Assembly: GCA_049509675.1 (NCBI GenBank)
Contig: JBEKZQ010000390.1
Coordinates: 1 to 6,051 of the forward strand
From: JBEKZQ01 sp049509675
GTDB lineage: Bacteria; Planctomycetota; Planctomycetia; Pirellulales; Thermoguttaceae
Length of the DNA: 6,051 bases
Reading direction: 5' to 3'
Shown: piece by piece, positions 1 to 5,802 of the stretch
How positions within the stretch are numbered: the first letter of the stretch is position 1
How the letters are laid out: every line of letters begins with the position of its first letter
Notes under the pieces: model-generated
Seen by the model: the letters and a program-made list of their open reading frames with translations, nothing else
What the model was told of the DNA's origin: nothing
Databases searched by the model: none
Program-made: the position numbers and the translations under genes

Positions 1-60
1 GGGACCTGCTTCCCCAGGGCAGCTTATGGTAATCTGGGATGTCGAGTCAAGGGCGAAGCC

Positions 61-137
61 AGGAAAAGGGGACAGGCTCCTTTTGTGCGAAGCACCCGGA
101 GGGCCGTTCCGGCAAAAGGTGCCTGTCCCCTTTTCCT
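61..137. repeat. REPIN-like inverted repeat upstream of comF
   Basis: Two 25-base arms, 61-85 and 113-137, are reverse complements with one mismatch (position 78). The left arm carries GGGGACAG at 68-75 and TTTT at 81-84. The 27-base centre contains a smaller nested palindrome (CCGGA 96-100 with TCCGG 108-112), so the whole unit can fold into one long hairpin. It lies 35 bases before the comF start. A related element lies at 4451-4529, with the same core and nearly the same length. Paired REP sequences of this type are usually non-autonomous and mobilised by a RAYT (Y1/IS200-like) transposase encoded elsewhere; none is encoded here. Confidence 0.8.
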
Positions 138-172
138 GCGGCCCAATAATATCCGGCGAAGCGAGAGAACGT

Positions 173-973
173 ATGTCCGCCGATCGTCAAAATCGCCTGG
201 GCGCGAACCTGTTGCGGCATTTTGGGCCCGCGCTGGCCCACGTCGGCCGCACGACCCTGAACTTGCTCCTGCCGCCGCGGTGCGTATCTTGCGACCTGGA
301 ACTCGCGGCCGACCACGACGGACCGCTGTTGTGCGCGAACTGTTGCCACGACCTTGGGCCGGAAATCTGGTCCGGCTGTCGCCGCTGCGGGGCACTGTTG
401 CCCACCGACGGCACGCCGCTGGAAGGTTGCGTGTGCTGCAAATCGGTCTCGCTGCACTTCGACGGCGTGGTCGCCCTGGGCACTTACGAGGGGCTGCTCC
501 GCCGCCTGGTGCTGAAGCTCAAGAGGATCTCGCACGAGTCGCTCCCCATAGTGCTCGGCCGGTTGCTGGCAAGTTGGCGGAGCGAGCAACTGGCCCAATG
601 CCGGCCGGACTGGATCATCCCCATTCCGATGTATTGGTGGCGGCGGCTGGGCCGGGGCGTCAACAGTCCGGAGATGGTGGCCGAGTGCCTGGGTCGGGAA
701 CTGCACGTGCCCAGCGGGCCGCGGATTCTGGCGCGCCGCCGCAACACATTGCCACAAAAGGACTTGTCGCCCAAGGAGCGGTTCCGCAACGTCCGCGGTG
801 CGTTCACGGTCCGCGCCCGATACCGCGAGCGGCTCCGGGGCTCGCACGTGCTGCTGGTAGATGATATCCTGACTACGGGGGCCACTTGCAGCGAGGCGGC
901 CCGGGTATTGAAACTCTCCGGCGTGGCCAGTGTTTCCGCCGCCGTACTGGCCAGGGCGCAACAGAGCAGGTGA
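173..973 (+). CDS. comF: ComF family phosphoribosyltransferase-like protein
   Basis: A 266-residue ComF-family protein. The N-terminal part is a zinc-ribbon-like region with Cys pairs C37/C40, C54/C57, C69/C72 and C86/C89, after the typical LLLPPRC lead-in. The middle has the ComF signature IPIPMYWWRRLGRGVN and then RRNTLPQKDLSPKERFRNVRGAF. The C-terminal type I phosphoribosyltransferase motif is VDDILTTGAT at residues 229-238, with the acidic pair D230/D231 expected to bind PRPP and metal. ComF proteins are linked to DNA uptake in naturally competent bacteria, but in many lineages the substrate is unknown. I chose the ATG at 173 because it gives normal family length. The frame stays open upstream to 26, but that extension runs through the repeat at 61-137. 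The Shine-Dalgarno before 173 is weak (purine-rich GCGAGAG). The DUF502 gene follows directly, suggesting one transcript. Confidence 0.92.
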   Translation: MSADRQNRLGANLLRHFGPALAHVGRTTLNLLLPPRCVSCDLELAADHDGPLLCANCCHDLGPEIWSGCRRCGALLPTDGTPLEGCVCCKSVSLHFDGVVALGTYEGLLRRLVLKLKRISHESLPIVLGRLLASWRSEQLAQCRPDWIIPIPMYWWRRLGRGVNSPEMVAECLGRELHVPSGPRILARRRNTLPQKDLSPKERFRNVRGAFTVRARYRERLRGSHVLLVDDILTTGATCSEAARVLKLSGVASVSAAVLARAQQSR

Positions 974-996
974 GAAGGTGAGCAGGGGAACAGGCG
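965..996. repeat. Degenerate 8-bp tandem repeat, four units
   Basis: Four units follow each other: AGCAGGTG, AGAAGGTG, AGCAGGGG, AACAGGCG, with one or two differences from AGCAGGTG. The array covers the end of comF (stop TGA 971-973) and the proposed GTG start of the next gene (978-980). It supplies the AGGTGAG that serves as that gene's ribosome binding site. Confidence 0.6.
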
Positions 997-1406
997 AATC
1001 TCAACTGCCCGTCGGGCGGCCGTTCCGTGCCGCCGTCTTTCGCGGTCTGGCGGTGTTGTTTCCGCCCCTGCTGACGATCCTGATCTTCGTTTGGGCGATC
1101 AACACCATCCGCCAATACCTGTTGGAACCGGTAACCGCCCTGGCGAGCGAGGCCCTGGTGTGGGCCGTGAGCGATGTCCGTGAGGACCTGGCCTGGGACC
1201 CGCTCCGGCACACGGCCACCGTCGGCGAAAAGACTTACTACCGCCTCGAAGACGGTACGTTTGTGCCGCTGGCCGTTTACGACCGTGATTTGAACCTCAC
1301 GATCGACGAGGCGATCCAGTTTATCATCAGTTGCGGCCTGGTGCTGCCGGCGGGCGAGTTGAAGCGACTGCAAGTGGCCCCCAGTGATGGCCAGACGGAC
1401 GTGTAG
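978..1406 (+). CDS. DUF502 family membrane protein, apparently lacking its central region
   Basis: A 142-residue protein from GTG 978, with AGGTGAG at 968-974. A GTG at 930 is in frame but overlaps comF by 44 bases. Residues about 16-52 (FRAAVFRGLAVLFPPLLTI and onward) match the N-terminus of DUF502 proteins and hold one transmembrane helix. The tail from about residue 103 (RDLNLTIDEAIQFIISCGLVLP) matches the segment that normally ends the family, after a VPREDVI-like stretch. DUF502 proteins are usually about 200 residues or more, with a second transmembrane helix and a conserved soluble core between these ends. Both are missing here, with the apparent join near 1275-1290 (VYD/RDL). The frame is intact, so this is an in-frame internal deletion or an assembly collapse, not a frameshift. 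The function of DUF502 proteins is not established; this copy may be non-functional. Confidence 0.72.
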   Translation: MSRGTGESQLPVGRPFRAAVFRGLAVLFPPLLTILIFVWAINTIRQYLLEPVTALASEALVWAVSDVREDLAWDPLRHTATVGEKTYYRLEDGTFVPLAVYDRDLNLTIDEAIQFIISCGLVLPAGELKRLQVAPSDGQTDV

Positions 1407-1416
1407 GGTTTTGGTT

Positions 1417-1450
1417 CCCTCTCCCCTCGCGGGAGAGGGCAGGGTGAGGG
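1417..1450. repeat. Dispersed CCCTCTCCC hairpin repeat, left copy
   Basis: CCCTCTCCC (1417-1425) and GGGAGAGGG (1431-1439) form a perfect 9-bp stem around a five-base loop, followed by CAGGGTGAGGG. This is a widespread intergenic palindrome in GC-rich bacterial genomes; read on the minus strand it gives the familiar spurious peptide HPALSREGRG. It starts 10 bases after the DUF502 stop. It is not a convincing terminator, because the only T run (1461-1466) is over 20 bases past the stem. Confidence 0.8.
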
Positions 1451-1464
1451 GGTGAATTACTTTT

Positions 1465-2460
1465 TTGGCTCAGCGATTTCCAACACAACCTCTCAGCCCC
1501 CGGGCACCGTGCGCAGCAGGGTCGTCTCCCGCAAGGGGAGAGGCGGGACCTCCCAGAATTCGCCTTGGGACGCGGGGCAGCCTGTTGGCGCGATGGCAGG
1601 CCCAATGGGTTGCCGCACGGCTGGAAGAGCGGGGCATCGCCGTGGATCTGGTGCCGGTCAGCACCAGCGGAGACCAGCAGCAAACAACAATCGGCGCGGT
1701 CGATGGACAAGGGCTTTTCACCAGGGAAATCCAGCGGGAACTGCTCGCCGGGCGCATCGATCTGGCGGTCCACAGCCTGAAGGACCTGCCCACCGACGCC
1801 ATGCCGGGCCTCTGCCTGGCGGCCGTGCCCCGCCGCGCGGCGGTCGCCGACGTGCTGATCTCGCCGCGCTTCGCCTCGCTCGACGCCCTGCCGCAACATG
1901 CGGTGCTGGGCACCGGCAGTCTGCGCCGCCGGGCCCAGATTCTCCATGTCCGGCCAGACCTCAACATGAGCGACATCCGCGGCAACGTCGATACCCGCCT
2001 GCGGAAGCTCCACCAGGGCGGTTACGACGCGATTGTCTTGGCCGCGGCCGGAATCGAGCGCCTGGGGTTTTCCGATCAGATCACCGAGATTTTACCGTTG
2101 GAGGTCATCCTCCCGGCGGTCGGTCAGGGCGCCCTGGGCCTGGAAAGCCGGAGCGACGATCCGGCCGTCCAGCAGGCGATCGGCCCGTTGGACGACGCCG
2201 ATGCGCATCGGGCCGTGCTGGCCGAACGGGCGCTGCTGGCGGCCTTGCACGGCGGCTGCCTGGCGCCCATCGCCGCCTGGGCTCGGGGCGACGCCGATCT
2301 GCTCACCCTTACCGCTCGCGTGTTGAGCGGCGATGGGGCGGAGCGGTTGGAGGCGACGCTCAGCGGTCCCGCTTCGTTGCCGGAGCAGCTTGGCGTCCAG
2401 GTCGCCGACGCGCTCATAGGGCAGGGCGCCGTCCGGCTGATCGAAGCCTGTCGGAAGTAG
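1465..2460 (+). CDS. hemC: Hydroxymethylbilane synthase (porphobilinogen deaminase)
   Basis: This enzyme joins four porphobilinogen molecules head to tail into hydroxymethylbilane in cytoplasmic tetrapyrrole/heme synthesis. Visible motifs, numbered from TTG 1465, are RIRLGTRGS (31-39), AVHSLKDLP with the catalytic Asp equivalent D107, GTGSLRRRAQ and IRGNVDTRL (substrate-binding arginines), AVGQGALGLE, and LHGGCLAPIAAW with C265, which should carry the dipyrromethane cofactor. The catalytic body is complete. The start is the problem: conserved sequence begins only at residue 31, and in this frame no ATG or GTG lies between 1465 and it. The only usual start is TTG 1465, preceded by GAGGGGGTG inside the left repeat. 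Residues 1-30 look like translated repeat-element sequence, so the true start is uncertain and an ATT at 1558 is the only closer, unlikely option. hemC follows DUF502 on the same strand. Confidence 0.93.
   Translation: MAQRFPTQPLSPRAPCAAGSSPARGEAGPPRIRLGTRGSLLARWQAQWVAARLEERGIAVDLVPVSTSGDQQQTTIGAVDGQGLFTREIQRELLAGRIDLAVHSLKDLPTDAMPGLCLAAVPRRAAVADVLISPRFASLDALPQHAVLGTGSLRRRAQILHVRPDLNMSDIRGNVDTRLRKLHQGGYDAIVLAAAGIERLGFSDQITEILPLEVILPAVGQGALGLESRSDDPAVQQAIGPLDDADAHRAVLAERALLAALHGGCLAPIAAWARGDADLLTLTARVLSGDGAERLEATLSGPASLPEQLGVQVADALIGQGAVRLIEACRK
1525..1543. repeat. Dispersed CCCTCTCCC repeat, right inverted copy
   Basis: Bases 1525-1543 match the reverse complement of 1418-1436 at 18 of 19 positions. 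With the left copy it bounds a segment of about 127 bases (1417-1543), arranged like a small non-autonomous element with inverted ends. I see no target-site duplication. Its right edge lies about 11 bases before the first conserved hemC codons. Confidence 0.7.
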
Positions 2461-2618
2461 CGGACAGCCGGGAAGGGGACAGGTCCCCGGCCACGATCCA
2501 TCAATCCTCGCCACGCGGCCCCTACCGGTCGGCCCATGTTTGCGTAAAATAACCGAAGATGCACAGGGAGACGCACTTGGGTCCGCCTTCCCCTAGCTCT
2601 AGGTATTGGGGAGATTGC
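2461..2618. other. hemC-glgC intergenic region with a GGGGACAGGTCCCC palindrome
   Basis: The gap holds one short palindrome, GGGGACAGGTCCCC at 2475-2488, which carries the same AAGGGGACAG core as the two REPIN-like elements but has no second arm. It may be a solitary REP unit or a decayed copy. TAAAAT at 2545-2550 resembles a -10 box for glgC, but I find no matching -35. GGGGAGA at 2608-2614 is the glgC ribosome binding site. No coding sequence is evident. Confidence 0.5.
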
Positions 2619-3905
2619 ATGAGGAACGTCATTACGCTCGTGTTGGGGGGTGGCCAGGGAACTCGCCTCTACCCCTTGACCAAGGTCCGCTCCAAGCCGG
2701 CCGTGCCCGTGGCCGGAAAGTACCGCTTGATCGACATCCCGTTGTCGAATTGCCTCAACAGCGGGCTGAACCGGATCTACGTTTTGACGCAATTCAATTC
2801 GATGAGCCTGCACCGGCACATCCGCAGCACGTATAACTTCGATGCCTTCGACCGGGGATTCGTGGAGATCCTGGCCGCCCAGCAGACACTGGACAATAGC
2901 GACTGGTATCAGGGCACGGCCGATGCCGTGCGGCAGAATCTGCGGCATTTCGAGGAGCCCGACGTCAAGCGCGTCCTGATCCTCTCCGGCGATCAGTTGT
3001 ACCGCATGGATTTCCGTAAACTGTTGGCGTCGCACAAGGCCAGCGGGGCGGACGTGTCGATCTGCGGCGTGCCGGTGAGCAATGAAGACGCTTCCGGCAT
3101 GGGCATCATGCGCGTGGACCAGACAGGCCGCGTGGTGGGTTTCCTGGAAAAGCCGCAGACGCGGCAGGAACTGGACATGGTGCGGACCGACCCCGCCTGG
3201 TTGGACGCCCAAGGGGTGCCCAGTCGCGGCCGGACCTGCCTGGCGAGCATGGGCATCTACCTGTTCAATCGCGACACGCTGCTGGATGCCCTGGAAAAAA
3301 CCCCCTACCGCGACTTCGGCAAGGAGGTGTTTCCAGCGGCCATGCGCACGCACCATGTCCAGGTCCACCTGTTCGACGGCTACTGGGAAGACATCGGCAC
3401 GATCAAGTCGTTCTTCGATGCCAACCTGCAGTTGGCCGCCTTGGACCCGCCCTTCGACCTGTCGATGGCCGAGGGACCGATCTACACGCGGGCCCGCTTC
3501 CTGCCGCCCTCGCGTATCGCCGGGGCCAACATCCAGTACAGCCTGGTCGCCGATGGTTGCGTGATCGAAGAGGGGGCCGACATCTGCAACAGCATCATCG
3601 GCTTGCGCTCGATCATAGGCCGCAACGCCCTGATCCGCAATTCGATCGTGATGGGCAACGATTGGTACGAGCCGCCCTCGGAGTCCAAGGCGAATCAAGA
3701 CAGCGGCCGTCCGACCATGGGCATCGGTCCCGGCACGTACGTCGAGGGGGCCATCATCGACAAGAACTGTCGCATCGGCGCAAATGTCCGCGTGGTGAAC
3801 AGCCGCGGCGTGGAATCGACCGAGGAGAACCAGTTCGGCATGATTCGCGACGGCATCGTCGTCGTGCCCAAGGCTACCACGCTGCCCAACGGTTGGACGC
3901 TGTAA
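2619..3905 (+). CDS. glgC: Glucose-1-phosphate adenylyltransferase (ADP-glucose pyrophosphorylase)
   Basis: A 428-residue enzyme making ADP-glucose from glucose-1-phosphate and ATP, the committed step of bacterial glycogen synthesis in the cytoplasm. The N-terminal nucleotidyltransferase domain starts with VLGGGQGTRLYPLT (residues 8-21) and KPAVP (26-30). It continues with YQGTADAVRQN, LSGDQLYRMD (D125, expected metal/catalytic site), FLEKP (E177/K178, glucose-1-phosphate contact), ASMGIYLFNRDTL, DFGKEVFPAAM and YWEDIGTI (W256-D258). The C-terminal part, from about residue 300, is a left-handed beta-helix type region with hexapeptide-like repeats (SIIGLRSIIGRNALIRNSIVMG). Length and motifs are normal for the plant/cyanobacterial-like branch. 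I chose ATG 2619 because GGGGAGA lies 4 bases upstream and the family starts M-R-N-V; an in-frame ATG at 2559 would add 20 unlikely residues. No other glycogen gene is adjacent. The gene ends 9 bases from a convergent gene. Confidence 0.96.
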   Translation: MRNVITLVLGGGQGTRLYPLTKVRSKPAVPVAGKYRLIDIPLSNCLNSGLNRIYVLTQFNSMSLHRHIRSTYNFDAFDRGFVEILAAQQTLDNSDWYQGTADAVRQNLRHFEEPDVKRVLILSGDQLYRMDFRKLLASHKASGADVSICGVPVSNEDASGMGIMRVDQTGRVVGFLEKPQTRQELDMVRTDPAWLDAQGVPSRGRTCLASMGIYLFNRDTLLDALEKTPYRDFGKEVFPAAMRTHHVQVHLFDGYWEDIGTIKSFFDANLQLAALDPPFDLSMAEGPIYTRARFLPPSRIAGANIQYSLVADGCVIEEGADICNSIIGLRSIIGRNALIRNSIVMGNDWYEPPSESKANQDSGRPTMGIGPGTYVEGAIIDKNCRIGANVRVVNSRGVESTEENQFGMIRDGIVVVPKATTLPNGWTL

Positions 3906-3914
3906 TTGACGGCG

Positions 3915-4424
3915 TCAGGGGCTCGGCATCTGCGTCTGCGGATCGGGGATGGGTTGCGGGCCGGCCGCCGGCCGCCATCCGCCCGCCGGCGTGGGCGACT
4001 GGGCGGGCGACTCATCGCGGGGCCGTGGTGCCGACCGAGCCCCATCGCTTGCCGGAGGCGGCAACATCACCGCCTCATCCGACGGCTTTTCCACGGCAGG
4101 CGTTTTGCTGACCGGGGCCTCGGCCGGCGGCTGCTCAGCCGCCGGTTGATTGGACGCCGGCCCATCCTGCACTCCATCGGCTGAGGCGTCGGCCGTCTCG
4201 GCTTGCTCCGGCAGCGCCAACGGCGGCTGATTACCACGCGCGTAGTAGGCCGAGGTCGAGCCGGGGCCGAGGATCGAGCCTGCCCGGGCGTTCCAAGCCA
4301 TGCTCCGGTACGGTCCGCCATCGTAGACCGGACCGGAATAGTCGTAGGGATGCTCGCACATCCGGCAACCGGTCGCGGTCACCGCGACGGCAATCAGCAA
4401 GGCGCCATACGCTCTGGAGATCAT
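3915..4424 (-). CDS. Small Pro/Ala-rich putative lipoprotein
   Basis: A 169-residue protein of unknown function. The N-terminus MISRAYGALLIAVAVTATGC is a lipoprotein-like signal: one basic residue, a hydrophobic stretch 6-17, and a Cys at residue 20 after A-T-G, a weak lipobox because position -3 is Ala rather than Leu. After the Cys comes a short conserved-looking segment, RMCEHPYDYSGPVYDGGPYR, and ARAGSILGPG. I recall this layout in small planctomycete lipoproteins but cannot name a family. The remaining ~110 residues are low-complexity Pro/Ala/Glu/Gln sequence, probably a disordered linker. Two ATGs are close, 4430 and 4424; I prefer 4424 because GGAAGG then sits 9 bases upstream, against 3 for 4430. 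The frame is open back to 4535, but that part is the REPIN-like element. It is convergent with glgC. Confidence 0.75.
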   Translation of the reverse strand: MISRAYGALLIAVAVTATGCRMCEHPYDYSGPVYDGGPYRSMAWNARAGSILGPGSTSAYYARGNQPPLALPEQAETADASADGVQDGPASNQPAAEQPPAEAPVSKTPAVEKPSDEAVMLPPPASDGARSAPRPRDESPAQSPTPAGGWRPAAGPQPIPDPQTQMPSP

Positions 4425-4450
4425 CTGCATTACCCTTCCGGAGCACCGAA

Positions 4451-4529
4451 GGGGACAGTCCCATTTTCGCGGCCAATGCGCTTTTTCCATGATTATGCTG
4501 TAACCGCCGCGAAAACTGGGACAGTCCCC
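4451..4529. repeat. REPIN-like inverted repeat in the lipoprotein gene leader
   Basis: The left arm 4451-4472 and right arm 4507-4529 are reverse complements except for a one-base bulge. Each arm reads GGGGACAGTCCCA followed by TTTTCGCGG (with the extra G in the right arm). The centre is about 34 bases. Core, spacing (GGGGACAG, five bases, TTTT) and total length (79 versus 77) match the element at 61-137, so both belong to one family with diverged arms. It sits 21 bases upstream of the nearest possible lipoprotein start codon (4430), so it is probably in that transcript's 5' leader. Confidence 0.8.
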
Positions 4530-4874
4530 GTGCATGGTGATGTGAAAAGAGATAAGCCGTAACGATATTGTCGGTTAAACAAGCTGGCGACTGCCATCTT
4601 TCTTGAAGGAATGGCGACGCACCCCCCTCTGTAGACGATGATACACGCCCCACCTGCGAATGCTCTGTCCACTGCCGCCCCCACTTCAGGATTCCCCCGA
4701 CCCAGCTTACCGGTTCCCGCCGCTGTCGCCACTTGCCCCGGAGCGATCGGATGTTAGCTTGTAAGGAACTTATAGTGTGAACGGTTCGCAACGACACGAT
4801 CCCTTCCCTTTTGCTGCGGTTGCGATCAGTTCAAACCGCGCAAAGAGCATTCCCCAAGCAGGAAAGGAACCACC
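4530..4874. other. Gene-poor region between the lipoprotein gene and sod
   Basis: These 345 bases separate two divergently transcribed genes and should contain both promoters. Composition is less GC-rich than the flanking genes. On the plus strand TATAGT (4771-4776) resembles a -10 box for sod, but no good -35 lies 16-18 bases before it. A short palindrome GAACGGTTC (4779-4787) follows. AGGAAAGGAA just before 4875 is the sod ribosome binding site. A minus-strand frame open across part of this region looks non-coding. I see no RNA gene. Confidence 0.5.
4771..4776 (+). promoter_or_regulatory. Possible -10 element for sod
   Basis: TATAGT in the context ACTTATAGTGTG matches a sigma-70-like -10 at four of six positions. 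No convincing -35 is present. If used, it would give a leader of roughly 90 bases before the sod ATG. Confidence 0.25.
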
Positions 4875-5606
4875 ATGAAACGACGTCAGTTTATGTCGGG
4901 TTCGTTGGCGGCTGGAGCCGGTCTGTTCTTATCTGGGGCGCCGCCGGCCGTGCAGGCAGCGGAGCAAGCGAGCCAAACCCATTCCATCGCACGCAAGAAA
5001 GGAGAATCCAAGATGGCTTTTACACAAGCCCCCCTTCCCTACAAGTTGGGCGCATTGGCGCCGTTCCTCTCCGAGGAACAGATGAACTACCACTACCACA
5101 AGCACCACGCAGCCTACGTCAAGAAACTCAATACGCTGCTGGAAGGCAAAGCGGAGGCGAGCCTGCCGCTACGGCAACTGGTGATCCAGTCCCCCGCCGG
5201 TCCGGTCTACAACAATGCCGGCCAGGATTGGAACCACACGTTCTACTGGAATTGCATGTCGCCCGACGGGGGCGGCGAACCGAAGGGCGATCTGGCTGAG
5301 GCGATCCGCCGTGATTTCGGCAGCCTGGCGGCCTTCAAGAAGGAGTTTAGCGAGCGCGGCGTGGCGCTGTTCGGCTCAGGCTGGGCCTGGTTGGCCAAAG
5401 ACAAGCAAGGCAAGTTGGAGATCATGCCGCTGGGCAATGCCGATAACCCCTTGAAACACGACCGCGAGCCGGTCTTGACCGCCGACGTGTGGGAACACTC
5501 GTACTACCTCGATTACAAGAACGAGCGGCCCCGCTTCCTGGACACGTTTTGGACCAAGGTCAACTGGGAGTTCGCCCAAAAGACTTACGAGAGTCCGCAG
5601 ATGTAG
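4875..5606 (+). CDS. sodB: Fe-type superoxide dismutase with twin-arginine-like signal
   Basis: A 243-residue Fe/Mn superoxide dismutase, converting superoxide to hydrogen peroxide and oxygen. All four metal ligands are present: H73 (in NYHYHKHHAAYV), H121 (in WNHTFYWN), D204 and H208 (in DVWEHSYYLDY). NNAGQDWNHTFYWN, with Gln at 117, resembles iron enzymes rather than manganese ones, but metal use cannot be proved from sequence. Residues 1-29 look like a Tat signal: KRRQFM, a hydrophobic stretch 10-22, and a possible cleavage site after VQA (residue 28). This suggests export already folded. ATG 4875 has AGGAAAGGAA 5 bases upstream. Residue 47 is a second ATG (5013), with AAAGGAG 8 bases before it, exactly where ordinary cytoplasmic SODs begin (MAFTQAPLPYKLGALAPF). 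One gene may therefore give exported and cytoplasmic forms. Transcription is probably monocistronic. Confidence 0.95.
   Translation: MKRRQFMSGSLAAGAGLFLSGAPPAVQAAEQASQTHSIARKKGESKMAFTQAPLPYKLGALAPFLSEEQMNYHYHKHHAAYVKKLNTLLEGKAEASLPLRQLVIQSPAGPVYNNAGQDWNHTFYWNCMSPDGGGEPKGDLAEAIRRDFGSLAAFKKEFSERGVALFGSGWAWLAKDKQGKLEIMPLGNADNPLKHDREPVLTADVWEHSYYLDYKNERPRFLDTFWTKVNWEFAQKTYESPQM
4998..5015 (+). promoter_or_regulatory. Strong internal ribosome binding site and ATG within sod
   Basis: AAAGGAG (4998-5004) lies 8 bases before an in-frame ATG (5013-5015). The match and spacing are at least as good as at the upstream start. The product from here would be 197 residues, the normal size of a cytoplasmic SOD without signal peptide. 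Confidence 0.6.
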
Positions 5607-5640
5607 GGCAGCGCGATTGCGTCCGTCGGTGCAGCGAGAT

Positions 5641-5690
5641 AGACAGGAAGATCGACAACACGTCCGTTTTCCTGTCTACTCATTTTCTTG
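5641..5690 (+). terminator. Possible terminator of sod
   Basis: TAGACAGGAA (5641-5650) and TTCCTGTCTA (5670-5679) form a perfect 10-bp stem with a 19-base loop, 34 bases after the sod stop. CTCATTTTCTT follows. The U tract is short and interrupted, so efficiency may be modest. An alternative pairing exists between CGACAA (5654-5659) in the loop and TTGTCG (5689-5694) downstream. Confidence 0.45.
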
Positions 5691-5702
5691 TCGACCTGGC
5701 GC

Positions 5703-5736
5703 AAAAAAAGAGCCGGACCTGAGAACAAGTCCGGCT
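5703..5736 (-). terminator. Intrinsic terminator reading leftward
   Basis: AGCCGGAC (5711-5718) and GTCCGGCT (5729-5736) form a perfect GC-rich 8-bp stem with a 10-base loop. On the minus strand the stem is followed almost at once by seven T (5703-5709 on the plus strand are A). On the plus strand the downstream bases are T-poor, so the signal serves minus-strand transcription, most likely the gene ending at 5869. Confidence 0.75.
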
Positions 5737-5802
5737 TAAGTCTCTTGGACGCCAGAAGCGACACCAACAGGGCAAGGCTCGCTCATGTCGGGGCTGTTCA
5801 AA

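Noticed and set aside
26..172. Upstream extension of comF to an in-frame ATG at 26
   Set aside because: It would translate the REPIN-like repeat and add 49 residues with no resemblance to ComF; ATG 173 gives normal length.
1417..1470. CCCTCTCCC hairpin as a terminator for the comF-DUF502 unit
   Set aside because: The T run is more than 20 bases after the stem, and the sequence matches a dispersed repeat instead.
1452..2552. Long plus-strand frame overlapping hemC in another register
   Set aside because: The product is Arg/Gly/Pro-rich with no family features, while the other frame carries every HemC motif.
2124..3698. Very long minus-strand open frame (524 codons) antisense to hemC and glgC
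   Set aside because: Both plus-strand genes are clear by motif. The antisense frame has no recognisable domain and is a typical by-product of GC-rich codon usage.
4425..4535. Longer lipoprotein start at 4535
   Set aside because: The added residues are translated from the inverted repeat and would bury the signal peptide inside the protein.
4779..4787. GAACGGTTC palindrome near the possible sod promoter as an operator
   Set aside because: Four-base arms are common by chance and do not match a known Fur or PerR-type box that I can recognise.
4231..4797. Minus-strand open frame of 188 codons across the lipoprotein leader
   Set aside because: It overlaps the lipoprotein gene out of frame and reads through the repeat at 4451-4529. 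The Cys-lipobox frame is far more plausible.
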